Shown: one piece after another, positions 1-8,235 of the stretch
Layout: every line of letters begins with the position of its first letter
How positions within the stretch are numbered: position 1 is the stretch's first letter
Source of the DNA: CAYNST01 sp964434105
GTDB lineage: Bacteria; Pseudomonadota; Gammaproteobacteria; Pseudomonadales; Cellvibrionaceae
NCBI GenBank assembly: GCA_964434105.1
Contig: CAYSTJ010000002.1
Span: 1 to 64,000, forward strand
Reading direction: 5' to 3'
DNA length: 64,000 bases
Notes under the pieces: generated by a model
What the model saw: the letters and a program-made list of their open reading frames with translations, nothing else
The model's database searches: none
Told to the model about the DNA's origin: nothing
Translations under genes and position numbers: made by a program

Positions 1-2
1 GC

Positions 3-176
3 TGCGGTTGGCCGGGTATTTCTGCCAACGGTGACCTGCGTGGTCGTTTAATCAGGCAATGTCTTTTGGATGTGCTAGTTTTAATAGGTGCCTGTTTTGG
101 GATTTGTGCCCGATTTACAGCAGGCGCTGTTGTCAACTGCCTGAATGTATTGGATGCGGGTAAAAAGGCCCGGTAG
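3..176 (+). CDS. Possible 3' end of an upstream gene (partial)
   Basis: A reading frame open from the window edge ends at a TAG 107 bases before the WbpM-type gene. It gives about 57 residues with one hydrophobic stretch that could span the membrane. The next gene starts in the same direction, so this could be the tail of a preceding polysaccharide gene such as a membrane sugar-phosphate transferase. That is only a guess from context, because no motif is recognisable. The other two forward frames close within the first 51 bases, so this is the only long option, but chance is not excluded. Confidence 0.2.
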   Translation, partial: CGWPGISANGDLRGRLIRQCLLDVLVLIGACFGICARFTAGAVVNCLNVLDAGKKAR

Positions 177-283
177 TCAGCGGTGCAATGTGTCGTTTCC
201 CCTTTGTTGGATGTTCTGGCAGCCAACCCGAAAAAGCAAACCCTCTCACGCAAGATAACAATGATAAATGCAAGGAGCTGGAT

Positions 284-2275
284 ATGTTGCTGTGGTTCGA
301 AGCCGTCTTCCGTATACCGAGACAATACAAGCGCCTGTTACAACTGACCGCCGATGCCGGTCTGATCGTCCTCAGTTTTATTGTGGCCATGTTGCTGCGA
401 CTGGACAGTTGGCAATTTATGGATTCCCCCACCACCTGGTTGCCGTTGCTGGCGGTCATTCCTGTCAGTCTGTTGCTGTTTGTGCGATTGGGCTTTTACC
501 GGGCGATAATCCGGTATATGACGCATAAAGCGGTCGAGGCCCTGTTGGTTGGCGTGGCTGCGTCGACACTGTGCCTGGTGATGATCAGCTATTTGTTTAC
601 CCTGCCGGTGCCACGTTCAGTGCCGTTTATCTATGCCATGCTGGCGCTGTTGACGATCGGTGGCATACGTTTTTTGTTGCGTGGCGTTTATCTGAACAAT
701 CATATGCGCCGCAAGATCCGGGTTGTGGTTTATGGGGCCGGAGCGGCAGGGCGGCAACTGGTGGCATCGCTGCGGGAAGGCCGCGAATATCAGCCAGTCG
801 CGTTTATAGACGACGCGCCGCACCTGCTCAATGCGTCCGTGCAGGAACTGCGCGTGAACTCGCCGGAAAGCCTGCCTGACCTGGTTGAAACGTTTGGTGT
901 ACAGAAAGTCTTGCTGGCAATGCCGACAGCGACGCGCGCACGGCGGCGGGCTATTCTGCAGTCGTTGGCACGGTTTGACATTCCGGTGCAGACGATTCCG
1001 GGCATGGCCGATGTCGTCGCAGGCAAGGCCCGCATCGATGATATCCGCGACGTTACGGAGGAGGATCTGCTGGGCCGGGATCCCGCACCGCCGGATCCGA
1101 CGCTGATCGGTTCGAGGATCCGCGGCAAAATCGTGATGGTAACAGGGGCAGGTGGATCCATAGGCAGTGAGCTGTGCCGCCAGATTATCCGCCAGAGTCC
1201 GGCCAAGCTGCTGTTGCTGGAGATATCCGAGTTTGGCCTGTATCGCATCGAAGAGGAATTGAAACGCCTGTCCCAGGAGGAGCGGCTCAAGGTGCCAATA
1301 CGGGCGTTGCTGGGGTCGGTAACTCACACCGAACGGATGGAATCCATCATGAAAACGTTCGGTGTGCAGACGCTCTACCACGCTGCCGCCTATAAACATG
1401 TCCCGATGGTGGAGCACAATGTGTGCGAGGGTATATCCAACAATGTTTTCGGTACGCTGTGTGCGGCACAGGCGTCCGTAGCAGCCGGTGTGGAAACCTT
1501 TGTGCTCATTTCGACAGACAAGGCTGTGCGCCCCACCAATATAATGGGGGCAACCAAGCGGCTGGCCGAACTGGTTTGTCAGGCGCTGGCGCAGACACAG
1601 CCGGTCACCCGGTTTTCCATGGTGCGGTTCGGCAATGTGCTGGGTTCTTCCGGGTCGGTGGTACCGTTGTTTCGCCGACAGATTCGCGCCGGCGGACCGG
1701 TGACCGTAACTCACCCGGATATTACCCGCTATTTCATGACGGTACCCGAAGCGGCCCAGTTGGTGTTGCAGGCGGGGTCCATGGCCACCGGCGGTGATGT
1801 ATTTGTGCTGGATATGGGGCAGCCGGTAAAAATCGACGCGCTGGCGCGGCAGATGGTCCGGCTGTCCGGCTGCGTTCCTGTGGAAGCGGGCGAAGCCGGT
1901 CGACCGGGTGATATTGAAATTGTCTATACGGGATTGAGACCGGGCGAAAAGCTGTATGAAGAATTGTTGATCGGTGACAATGTCGATAAAACGTCGCATC
2001 CCCGAATTATGACCGCCCGGGAAACCTGCCTGCCATGGCCAGGTCTGCAAACCCTTCTCAATACCCTGCGACAGTTGTGTAAGGAAGCCCGACTTGAAGA
2101 TATTCGCAGTCTATTGTTGCAGGCACCGCTGGCTTACGCGCCAACGGGCAACATCGTCGATACCGTCTGGCAGAAAACGCGGGCCACGCTACGCTGCCTG
2201 GAGCCGGCACAGGTGCCGGGCGCAATAGTCAATCGTCCGACGCCGGCAAAATCGTCGCGCCAGGGCGTGGTTTAA
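284..2275 (+). CDS. WbpM/CapD-type UDP-sugar 4,6-dehydratase, membrane-bound
   Basis: Predicted nucleotide-sugar 4,6-dehydratase (probably UDP-GlcNAc) that starts synthesis of a deoxy-amino sugar for O-antigen, capsule or exopolysaccharide. The 663-residue product has four N-terminal hydrophobic segments (about residues 18-140), a first Rossmann-like fold with GAGAAG near 149-155, and a second extended-SDR domain with TGAGGSIGSE near 288-297. A conserved segment STDKAVRPTNIMGATKR near 410-426 holds the Met-x3-Lys found in this family in place of Tyr-x3-Lys. Length matches WbpM (about 665). An in-frame ATG exists at 188, but AAGGAG at 272-277 sits 6 bases before the ATG at 284 and family length agrees, so 284 is used. 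The exact substrate cannot be read from sequence. Confidence 0.93.
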   Translation: MLLWFEAVFRIPRQYKRLLQLTADAGLIVLSFIVAMLLRLDSWQFMDSPTTWLPLLAVIPVSLLLFVRLGFYRAIIRYMTHKAVEALLVGVAASTLCLVMISYLFTLPVPRSVPFIYAMLALLTIGGIRFLLRGVYLNNHMRRKIRVVVYGAGAAGRQLVASLREGREYQPVAFIDDAPHLLNASVQELRVNSPESLPDLVETFGVQKVLLAMPTATRARRRAILQSLARFDIPVQTIPGMADVVAGKARIDDIRDVTEEDLLGRDPAPPDPTLIGSRIRGKIVMVTGAGGSIGSELCRQIIRQSPAKLLLLEISEFGLYRIEEELKRLSQEERLKVPIRALLGSVTHTERMESIMKTFGVQTLYHAAAYKHVPMVEHNVCEGISNNVFGTLCAAQASVAAGVETFVLISTDKAVRPTNIMGATKRLAELVCQALAQTQPVTRFSMVRFGNVLGSSGSVVPLFRRQIRAGGPVTVTHPDITRYFMTVPEAAQLVLQAGSMATGGDVFVLDMGQPVKIDALARQMVRLSGCVPVEAGEAGRPGDIEIVYTGLRPGEKLYEELLIGDNVDKTSHPRIMTARETCLPWPGLQTLLNTLRQLCKEARLEDIRSLLLQAPLAYAPTGNIVDTVWQKTRATLRCLEPAQVPGAIVNRPTPAKSSRQGVV

Positions 2276-2470
2276 TCGGCCGACAGGGTGCCAGCGGACA
2301 CCGATCCGCCGGCATCTCCCCGCCCTGGTGCGCTTCAGGCATTCTTTCTATCCTATTTCGCAGTGGGTAACAGTCAGCACTGATGGCCTCAGGTTGCCTT
2401 GGTTGCGCGGGTCGGCTATAACTCGCCCCTCGCCCCGCATTGCGGGTAAGTTGGCAGCGGGGATGACTGT

Positions 2471-3538
2471 ATGACGATTCGAAAACCCTTAAAAACTTAT
2501 GTGTGGATCTGGGGGCTGTGGTTAGTGGCCTTCTATGCGGTGTGGTTATGGCTGGTTGTGGGGTTAGGATATTGGCCCGTGGCGCGGGACCACTGGCCGA
2601 TAGCGCTGGCGATGGCATTGGGCAGCTACGCCGCAGGTGCGACACCTATGGGCGGGGGCACAGTGGGTTTTCCCGTACTGGTGCTGTTGTTTGAGATGCC
2701 GGCCAGTCTGGGGCGGGATTTCAGTTTTGCGGTGCAGTCCATTGGCATGGTGAGCGCCGCTATTTTTATTCTGTCGAGGCGGCAGCCACTGGCTTTCGCC
2801 GTTTTGAAAGGTGCTCTTCTTGGTATGTTGGTGGGATTGCCGCTGGGTATCTTACTGATGGCGCCGCTGGTGCCCGAGTTACTGATAAAGATTGTATTCG
2901 CGGTTGTCTGGGCTGCGTTTGGACTTTTACATCTGTATCGCATTAACGAGATTGCCGGCCGCAGTGGCATCATTGATTTCAACGAGGGCTGGGATTTTCG
3001 CCTGGGGCTGGTGTTGGGATTTGTTTCCAGCGCAATGGTTGTCTCGGTAACCGGGGTGGGTATTGACATGGTTGTTTACGCTGCACTGGTGCTTCTGTGC
3101 CGGTCCGATCTGAAAATCGCCATTCCGACATCGGTGGTCATTATGGCGGCGGCGTCGATTTATGGCGTCGTGATCAAAATACTTTTTACCGGAATGCAGC
3201 CCGGGGTGTTTGAAAACTGGTTGGCGGCTGCGCCAGTCGTCGCGCTGGGTGCGCCACTCGGTGTTTTTATTGTGGCACTGATTGACCGTAAACCGACATT
3301 GCTGTTCGTGGCAGTGTTGTGTGTTGGTCAATTCATCTGGACCGGTGTTAATGAATTTGAGTCGCTGGGCATGTTCGGATTGCTGGCGGCACTGGTGGCA
3401 GTGGGTTTACTGTTGTTGATTTTCGAACGCCTGCGGGTCTGGGGCGGGATTCTGGCCGGCGAGCAGGGGGGCGGGAAGCATTATTCCAGCCTTGGTTATG
3501 ATAAAGTGGAGCCGCACGTGCACTCTACTGAGAAGTAG
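2471..3538 (+). CDS. TauE/SafE-family membrane permease
   Basis: A 355-residue integral membrane protein with about eight or nine hydrophobic helices. It carries the Gly-rich signature of the TauE/SafE (anion/sulfite exporter) family, GATPMGGGTVGFP, near residues 56-68, and a second loop rich in small residues near 190. Members move sulfite, sulfoacetate or other small organosulfur anions across the inner membrane; the substrate here is unknown. It is co-directional with the polysaccharide genes but separated by 195 bp upstream and 246 bp downstream, so it may be an unrelated insertion. It ends in a hydrophilic tail of about 35 residues. Confidence 0.83.
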   Translation: MTIRKPLKTYVWIWGLWLVAFYAVWLWLVVGLGYWPVARDHWPIALAMALGSYAAGATPMGGGTVGFPVLVLLFEMPASLGRDFSFAVQSIGMVSAAIFILSRRQPLAFAVLKGALLGMLVGLPLGILLMAPLVPELLIKIVFAVVWAAFGLLHLYRINEIAGRSGIIDFNEGWDFRLGLVLGFVSSAMVVSVTGVGIDMVVYAALVLLCRSDLKIAIPTSVVIMAAASIYGVVIKILFTGMQPGVFENWLAAAPVVALGAPLGVFIVALIDRKPTLLFVAVLCVGQFIWTGVNEFESLGMFGLLAALVAVGLLLLIFERLRVWGGILAGEQGGGKHYSSLGYDKVEPHVHSTEK

Positions 3539-3784
3539 CCAGCTTCGACACTTTTCTTGTACTTTCCTCGACGCGGCCCCCTTACATCATTAAAATGTGT
3601 CGCGCGATGATCAGACTGCGGCCTTCCGCACTTTTTATCCGGCCCGCCGCTGTGAATGCAGGTGGGTGCGGGAGCGGCCTGCCTGATTGTTTCCGAACAT
3701 GATTGGCGCAACGACCGGCGTCCCGGTCGGATATGCGTCTGCATCGGAGTGTTCTGACTTCCCCGTTTAAAAGGAACTGTTAAT

Positions 3785-5299
3785 TTGTTTATTTCAGCCG
3801 TCCAGCGATCACTGGCAGTCGTGATTGTGTTTACGCTGTTAATGTTGATATTCAGTGCGATGCCGTCGCAGGCCGAGCCGTGGGTTGACACCGGCGATGA
3901 GCAGACGCGCCACCACCTGCAGATGCTCGCGGACTCCGGGCAGATCAATATTCCGCTGACGAGCTGGCCAGTTATGCTGCGTGATCTGAGCTCGGCACTG
4001 GAGAACATTAACGTGGCTACTTTGTCTCCGGTCGAGACCGAGTCATTCTGGTATCTTCAGCAGATATTATTGCGTGGTTCTCGCGGGCTGGCCGCCGGCC
4101 AGGCGTTTTACGCCAGCAGCCGTATGCCGGGCTTCACAGATTTCGCAACCGACTCGCGCGAACAACTGGAGAGTCGTACTTATGTCACCTGGGATGGCGG
4201 GCGGTTTTCGGGCAAACTGCAGGTCTCCGCTGTGGGCGATGACATCGATGGCAGAACCTGGCGGGCCGACGGCTCCTACCTGGCGGCCGGTGTGGGCAAC
4301 TGGCTGGTGGGGCTGGGTGCGGTGGATCGCTGGTGGGGCCCTGGCTGGCAATCGAGCCTGATATTGTCCAATGCCGCGCGGCCAACGCCGGGAGTATTCG
4401 TTAACCGGATGACCAGCAAGCCATTCGAGTGGCCGGTGCTGAAATGGCTGGGCCCCTGGAATGTGCAGGCCTTTTTTAATGAGCTGGAGGGGGATCGGCC
4501 CTCGGCCAACGCCAAGCTGTTCGGCTTTCGCACCACGTTCAAGCCACACCACAAGGTGGAGCTGGGCCTGTCGCGCACCGCCCAGTGGGGTGGAGAGGGG
4601 CGGCCCCAGGACTGGACCAGCCTGCGTAAAATGTTGATCGGCCGCAGCAACCGCGGCACTGACGGAAACGCCGAGGATGGCTCTGACGAACCCGCAAATC
4701 AGCTGGCCGGCTACGATTGGCGCATCAGCCATCGAATGGGCGGCCGGCCGGTGGCATTTTACGGGCAATTGATTGGCGAGGACGAAGCGCACAGTCAGCC
4801 ATACAAATTCGTGGGCCTGCTGGGGCTGGAAACGGTAATACGGACAGGCACGGCACACCATCGCTTTATGTTTGAAGCCAGCAACACCACCATGGAATTC
4901 TACAAGTACCGCGGCGGCACACCCAATGTCGCTTATGAGCACCCGCGCTATCCCGCCGGCTATCGTTACCGCGGCCGTCCGCTCGGCGCGTCGACCGACA
5001 ACGACTCCGAAAACTATCAGGTGAAAGGACTGCACGAATTCCCCGGCGGCCGCGGACTTAACTGGACGCTGGGTCGGGCGATTGTTAACGCGGATGGCCG
5101 GAACCAGTCTGCACCAGGCGGGAATATTTTTACGTTGCCCCGGCTGGACACCTGGTACGCCACAGCACAATACCGTATGCAGTTAAAAGGCAGCCACCAG
5201 TTGCGAGTAGGCGGCCAGTTTTATGAGCGATCCCTGGCGGTTCGCGGCCAGACCGTTGGTAGCGGTATCTGGCTCGGCTATGAGTACTGGTTGCCCTGA
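3785..5299 (+). CDS. Wzi-family capsule/exopolysaccharide outer-membrane protein
   Basis: A 504-residue exported protein resembling the capsule assembly Wzi family, beta-barrels that anchor or assemble polysaccharide at the outer membrane. The start is TTG: AAGGAA at 3771-3776 lies 8 bases upstream and the signal peptide follows at once (charged start, hydrophobic core, cleavage likely after MPSQA near residue 30). The mature part opens with an HHLQMLADSG-type segment and continues with alternating aromatic/polar strands, including AVDRWWGPGWQSSLILSN, typical of the family, and ends in an aromatic-rich strand (GYEYWLP). Two glycosyltransferases follow, which fits a polysaccharide role. No wza, wzb or wzc homologues are in view. 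A specific polysaccharide cannot be named. Confidence 0.85.
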   Translation: MFISAVQRSLAVVIVFTLLMLIFSAMPSQAEPWVDTGDEQTRHHLQMLADSGQINIPLTSWPVMLRDLSSALENINVATLSPVETESFWYLQQILLRGSRGLAAGQAFYASSRMPGFTDFATDSREQLESRTYVTWDGGRFSGKLQVSAVGDDIDGRTWRADGSYLAAGVGNWLVGLGAVDRWWGPGWQSSLILSNAARPTPGVFVNRMTSKPFEWPVLKWLGPWNVQAFFNELEGDRPSANAKLFGFRTTFKPHHKVELGLSRTAQWGGEGRPQDWTSLRKMLIGRSNRGTDGNAEDGSDEPANQLAGYDWRISHRMGGRPVAFYGQLIGEDEAHSQPYKFVGLLGLETVIRTGTAHHRFMFEASNTTMEFYKYRGGTPNVAYEHPRYPAGYRYRGRPLGASTDNDSENYQVKGLHEFPGGRGLNWTLGRAIVNADGRNQSAPGGNIFTLPRLDTWYATAQYRMQLKGSHQLRVGGQFYERSLAVRGQTVGSGIWLGYEYWLP

Positions 5300-5412
5300 C
5301 TGGTACCTGGTTGGTATTCGATTTTTCCCGCTTCGTTTAACAGACAGACTGAGGGTTGGTTTCAGCATCCCTTCGGGCGTTTCTTTAGGCAACCCGTAAG
5401 TAAGGCGACGAG

Positions 5413-6558
5413 ATGATTGTAAAGTGTCTGTGTCATTTTGATGATACGAATTCCAGCGGCGGCCTCGACAAGCAGGCACGGCTACTGGCGAAAACGCTGC
5501 TGGAGAAGAAAGAGGACGTGGTGGTCGTAGCCAGTACCCGTAAATGGAGCCGTGCGGGCTGGCAGAATGTTGACGGGTTAAGGATTCGATTTTTCTGGAC
5601 CTATACGACGCCCCAGGTCTCGGGCAAAAAATTGCCGGCATCGCTTATCTGGGCGTTCCAGGTTCTGATTTGGGTGTTCCTGCACCGTCGTTCCATATCT
5701 GTTTTTCATTCACACCAGATCCGTATCCACGCGTTTGTGGGGGCTATCGCGCAAAAATTCTGGAAAATACCCCATGTGCTCAAATCGGCCACGGGTGGCG
5801 CCGGCGCAGATATTCGGGCCATTGGTACCCATAAATATTTTGGCAAAGCCGGACGCAATTTCATTATCCGCAATACCGCGGTTTTTATTGCCACCACGGA
5901 ATCCATTGTCCTGGACCTGAAACAATACAATGTTGGAGAACAGCAGATTCGGGTCATCCCCAATGGTCTGGTTATGCCGGTTATGGATGTGGTGCCGGAT
6001 GCACGGGAACGCTGGCGTAAATCGGTGTTTCTGGGCCGTATAGATGTCGACAAAAATGTGTTGCCGCTGGCCGCGGCCGGGCTTCGTGTCAACAGCGACA
6101 TGGGGTTCTATCTCGATGTTTACGGGCGTGGCAATGAATTGCCACAACTGAAGGCGCTGCTGGAGCAGAACGGACAGAATGACACGGTACGCTACGCCGG
6201 ATTTGTCAGTAACACACAGGATATTCTGCCGCTCTATGGCTGGATGCTATTGCCATCCAATGCTGAAGGGCTTTCCAATGCGATGCTGGAATCGATGGCA
6301 TGCGGGGTCGTCCCGGTGGCAACCCGCGTCAGCGGCTGCGTTGATCACATCAAGCCGGGCGAGACCGGCTATTTTCTTGATGGTGTGGATCTGGACAGCC
6401 TGGTACAGGCCCTGCGTTTTGTTGCAAGTGTGGATTTCGATCAGTGGTATGCGATGTCGCAAACCGTACGCGATTATGCCTTGCGGCATTTTGATATTCA
6501 GCAGGTAGCAGATCAATACATTACTCTGTATCGCGAACTGGGTGCGCAACAAAAATGA
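5413..6558 (+). CDS. GT-B glycosyltransferase, family 4 type
   Basis: A 381-residue cytoplasmic or membrane-associated glycosyltransferase expected to add a sugar to a lipid-linked glycan. The N-terminal half has a Gly-rich acceptor loop (SSGGLDKQARLLAKTLL, about residues 14-30). The C-terminal half has the family-4 nucleotide-sugar pocket, NAEGLSNAMLESMACG, with the paired glutamates at about residues 285 and 293. The start ATG follows a purine-rich stretch (AAGGCGACGAG). The stop overlaps the next gene by four bases (ATGA), so the two are translationally coupled. Donor and acceptor are not predictable. Confidence 0.87.
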   Translation: MIVKCLCHFDDTNSSGGLDKQARLLAKTLLEKKEDVVVVASTRKWSRAGWQNVDGLRIRFFWTYTTPQVSGKKLPASLIWAFQVLIWVFLHRRSISVFHSHQIRIHAFVGAIAQKFWKIPHVLKSATGGAGADIRAIGTHKYFGKAGRNFIIRNTAVFIATTESIVLDLKQYNVGEQQIRVIPNGLVMPVMDVVPDARERWRKSVFLGRIDVDKNVLPLAAAGLRVNSDMGFYLDVYGRGNELPQLKALLEQNGQNDTVRYAGFVSNTQDILPLYGWMLLPSNAEGLSNAMLESMACGVVPVATRVSGCVDHIKPGETGYFLDGVDLDSLVQALRFVASVDFDQWYAMSQTVRDYALRHFDIQQVADQYITLYRELGAQQK

Positions 6559-7586
6559 AGATCGTCATCTCCTCTTATACGTTTATTCCGGAAATTGGTG
6601 GCGTGGCAACCAATGTTTCGATATTGGCTGGTGCGTTTGCCGATGCCGGCCATGATGTCAGTCTGGTCACGCCCACACCGGGGCCGATTGACGGGTTCCG
6701 TTACCGGGTAATTCGACAGCCGGGTGCGGCTCAGCTGGTAAGGCTGTATCGCGATGCAGACCTTCTGATCCTCTCCAACCTGTCATTAAAGCTCGCCTGG
6801 CCGCTGTTGCTGTTTCCCCGGGATTTCGCGCTGCGCCATCATTCGGAGAGTGCCTTTCATCTTTCGGATTCGGTTGCCGACAGGATAAGGCGCAGATTGC
6901 GTGATCGGGCCACGCATTTTATGACCAGCGCCTATATTGGCCGCATCAGCGGGTTGCCGCAATACGAGGTAACCCATCCCTTTGCCAGTCTTGAATATGT
7001 TACGCAAGAAACGACACTGCCGTTGCCCGCGCGTTCGGGTATCGTTTATGTGGGTCGTATCGAAGAGGAAAAGGGCGTTGCCTGGTTGCTGGACCGGTGG
7101 CCACTACTGCAAACGCTGACCGGTGAGTCCGAATTGCGGCTTGTTGGTTCAGGTGGCTATGATGACCAATTGCGCCAGCGGCTCCGGACGGAGAATCTGT
7201 CCGGGGTACAGGTGCTCGGCCCTAAAGACAAGCGTCAAACTGCAGTAGAGATGGGGCGTGCGCGCTATATTATGGTGCCATCCCTGTGGCAGGAACCCTT
7301 TGGGGCGGTGGCTTTGGAAGGGCTGGCTGCCGGCGCGATACCGATTATCGCCGATCGCGGTGGCCTGGCGGAAACAGCAGGAGCGCTGGGATCCTATTAC
7401 GATCCTGACGATGACAGAGATTTCACTGAGGCGGTACTACGGGCAAAGGCATTGCTTGACGGACAACTGGAATCCGCGGAAAAACGTGAGGAGTGGCTGA
7501 TCGCCGTCGAGCGGCACCTGACGAAGTTCGAACCACCGGTAGTCGTTGAGAAAATTATCCGGACCATGCAGGCAACGGTAAAGTAA
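6555..7586 (+). CDS. GT-B glycosyltransferase, family 4 type
   Basis: A 343-residue second glycosyltransferase of the same fold class as its upstream partner, coupled to it by an ATGA overlap. It begins with the usual donor-fold strand and a Gly-rich loop (PEIGGVATNVSILAGAFADAG, about residues 11-31). It then has YVGRIEEEKGVAWLL near 160-175 and the donor-site motif SLWQEPFGAVALEGLAAG with glutamates at about 247 and 255. It is shorter than many family-4 enzymes but looks complete. It is the last gene of the polysaccharide cluster; the DNA after it turns into a tandem repeat and an assembly gap. Confidence 0.85.
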   Translation: MKIVISSYTFIPEIGGVATNVSILAGAFADAGHDVSLVTPTPGPIDGFRYRVIRQPGAAQLVRLYRDADLLILSNLSLKLAWPLLLFPRDFALRHHSESAFHLSDSVADRIRRRLRDRATHFMTSAYIGRISGLPQYEVTHPFASLEYVTQETTLPLPARSGIVYVGRIEEEKGVAWLLDRWPLLQTLTGESELRLVGSGGYDDQLRQRLRTENLSGVQVLGPKDKRQTAVEMGRARYIMVPSLWQEPFGAVALEGLAAGAIPIIADRGGLAETAGALGSYYDPDDDRDFTEAVLRAKALLDGQLESAEKREEWLIAVERHLTKFEPPVVVEKIIRTMQATVK

Positions 7587-7650
7587 TCCGCTGTAATCGG
7601 CGGCAGACTGGAATGGATATGTCGCAGATCGGATGTCACAAACGGCACAG

Positions 7651-7942
7651 ACAGGCACAAACGGCACCCAAAGGGACAGGCACTCAAAGGGACAGGCACT
7701 CAAAGGGACAGGCACTCAAAGGGACAGGCACTCNNNNNNNNNNNNNNNNNNNNNNNNNNNNNNNNNNNNNNNNNNNNNNNNNNNNNNNNNNNNNNNNNNN
7801 NNNNNNNNNNNNNNNNNNNNNNNNNNNNNNNNNCAGGCACTCAAAGGGACAGGCACTCGGCACACCAACGGGACAGGCACACCAAAGGGACAGGCACACC
7901 AAAACACACCAACGGGACAGGCACACCAAAGGGACAGGCACA
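7651..7942. repeat. GGGACAGGCAC tandem repeat array (16-bp unit, interrupted by gap)
   Basis: Four exact head-to-tail copies of AAAGGGACAGGCACTC occupy 7670-7685, 7686-7701, 7702-7717 and 7718-7733. After the run of Ns, a partial copy (7834-7842) and one full copy (7843-7858) follow. The array then degrades into a related form, GGGACAGGCACACCAA, with copies up to about 7942. The core GGGACAGGCAC is present in nearly every unit. Because 16 is not a multiple of 3, all three forward frames give the same 16-residue repeat. There are no unique spacers, so it is not a CRISPR. The true copy number is hidden by the gap. Confidence 0.9.
7734..7833. other. Assembly gap (100 Ns)
   Basis: Exactly 100 undetermined bases. 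A round 100 is the usual placeholder for a gap of unknown size. It sits inside the tandem array, so assembly probably failed on the repeat, and the real length could be very different. Confidence 0.97.
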
Positions 7943-8235
7943 AGTGGGGCACGGCACACGCGACACACGCGTCGTGCGGTTGATGTCGCGGGCTTCGGCG
8001 TTGCAGACATGCCAGGTCAGGCTGCGGACGCAACCAGACGGTATGTAGTTACACCTTTGCCATTGTTTTACCGGGCGTGTTTACTTTATATTGAAGCTGC
8101 AACAACATATTGGCGCAGGCAGCAGATTTCATAAGGTGCCCAATCGTACACGCGTTAACAAACCGGGAGCGGGCCGGCGCCGCGTTAGCCGTTCGCCGAT
8201 CCGGTTTTATCAATCTGAGAAGGGAGGTTTCACCG

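Larger units (their letters stand above)
7587..8235. other. 649-bp non-coding stretch with repeat array and assembly gap
   Basis: Between the second glycosyltransferase and the autotransporter esterase lies no convincing gene. It holds the 16-bp tandem repeats, the run of Ns, and about 290 bp of unique DNA (7943-8235) that must contain the esterase promoter; I see no clear hexamer pair there. Open frames running through the array are produced by the repeat itself. Confidence 0.7.

Noticed and set aside
617..2050. Long minus-strand open frame opposite the WbpM-type gene
   Set aside because: It is the antisense shadow of a well-supported gene and has no recognisable domain.
4067..5170. Long minus-strand open frame opposite the Wzi gene
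   Set aside because: Antisense shadow in high-GC DNA; no signal, motif or ribosome site.
7651..7942. CRISPR array
   Set aside because: The repeat units touch each other without unique spacers and there are no cas genes.
7613..8134. Open frames through the 16-bp repeat array
   Set aside because: They exist because the unit has no stops in any frame; they also run through the gap and have no ribosome site.
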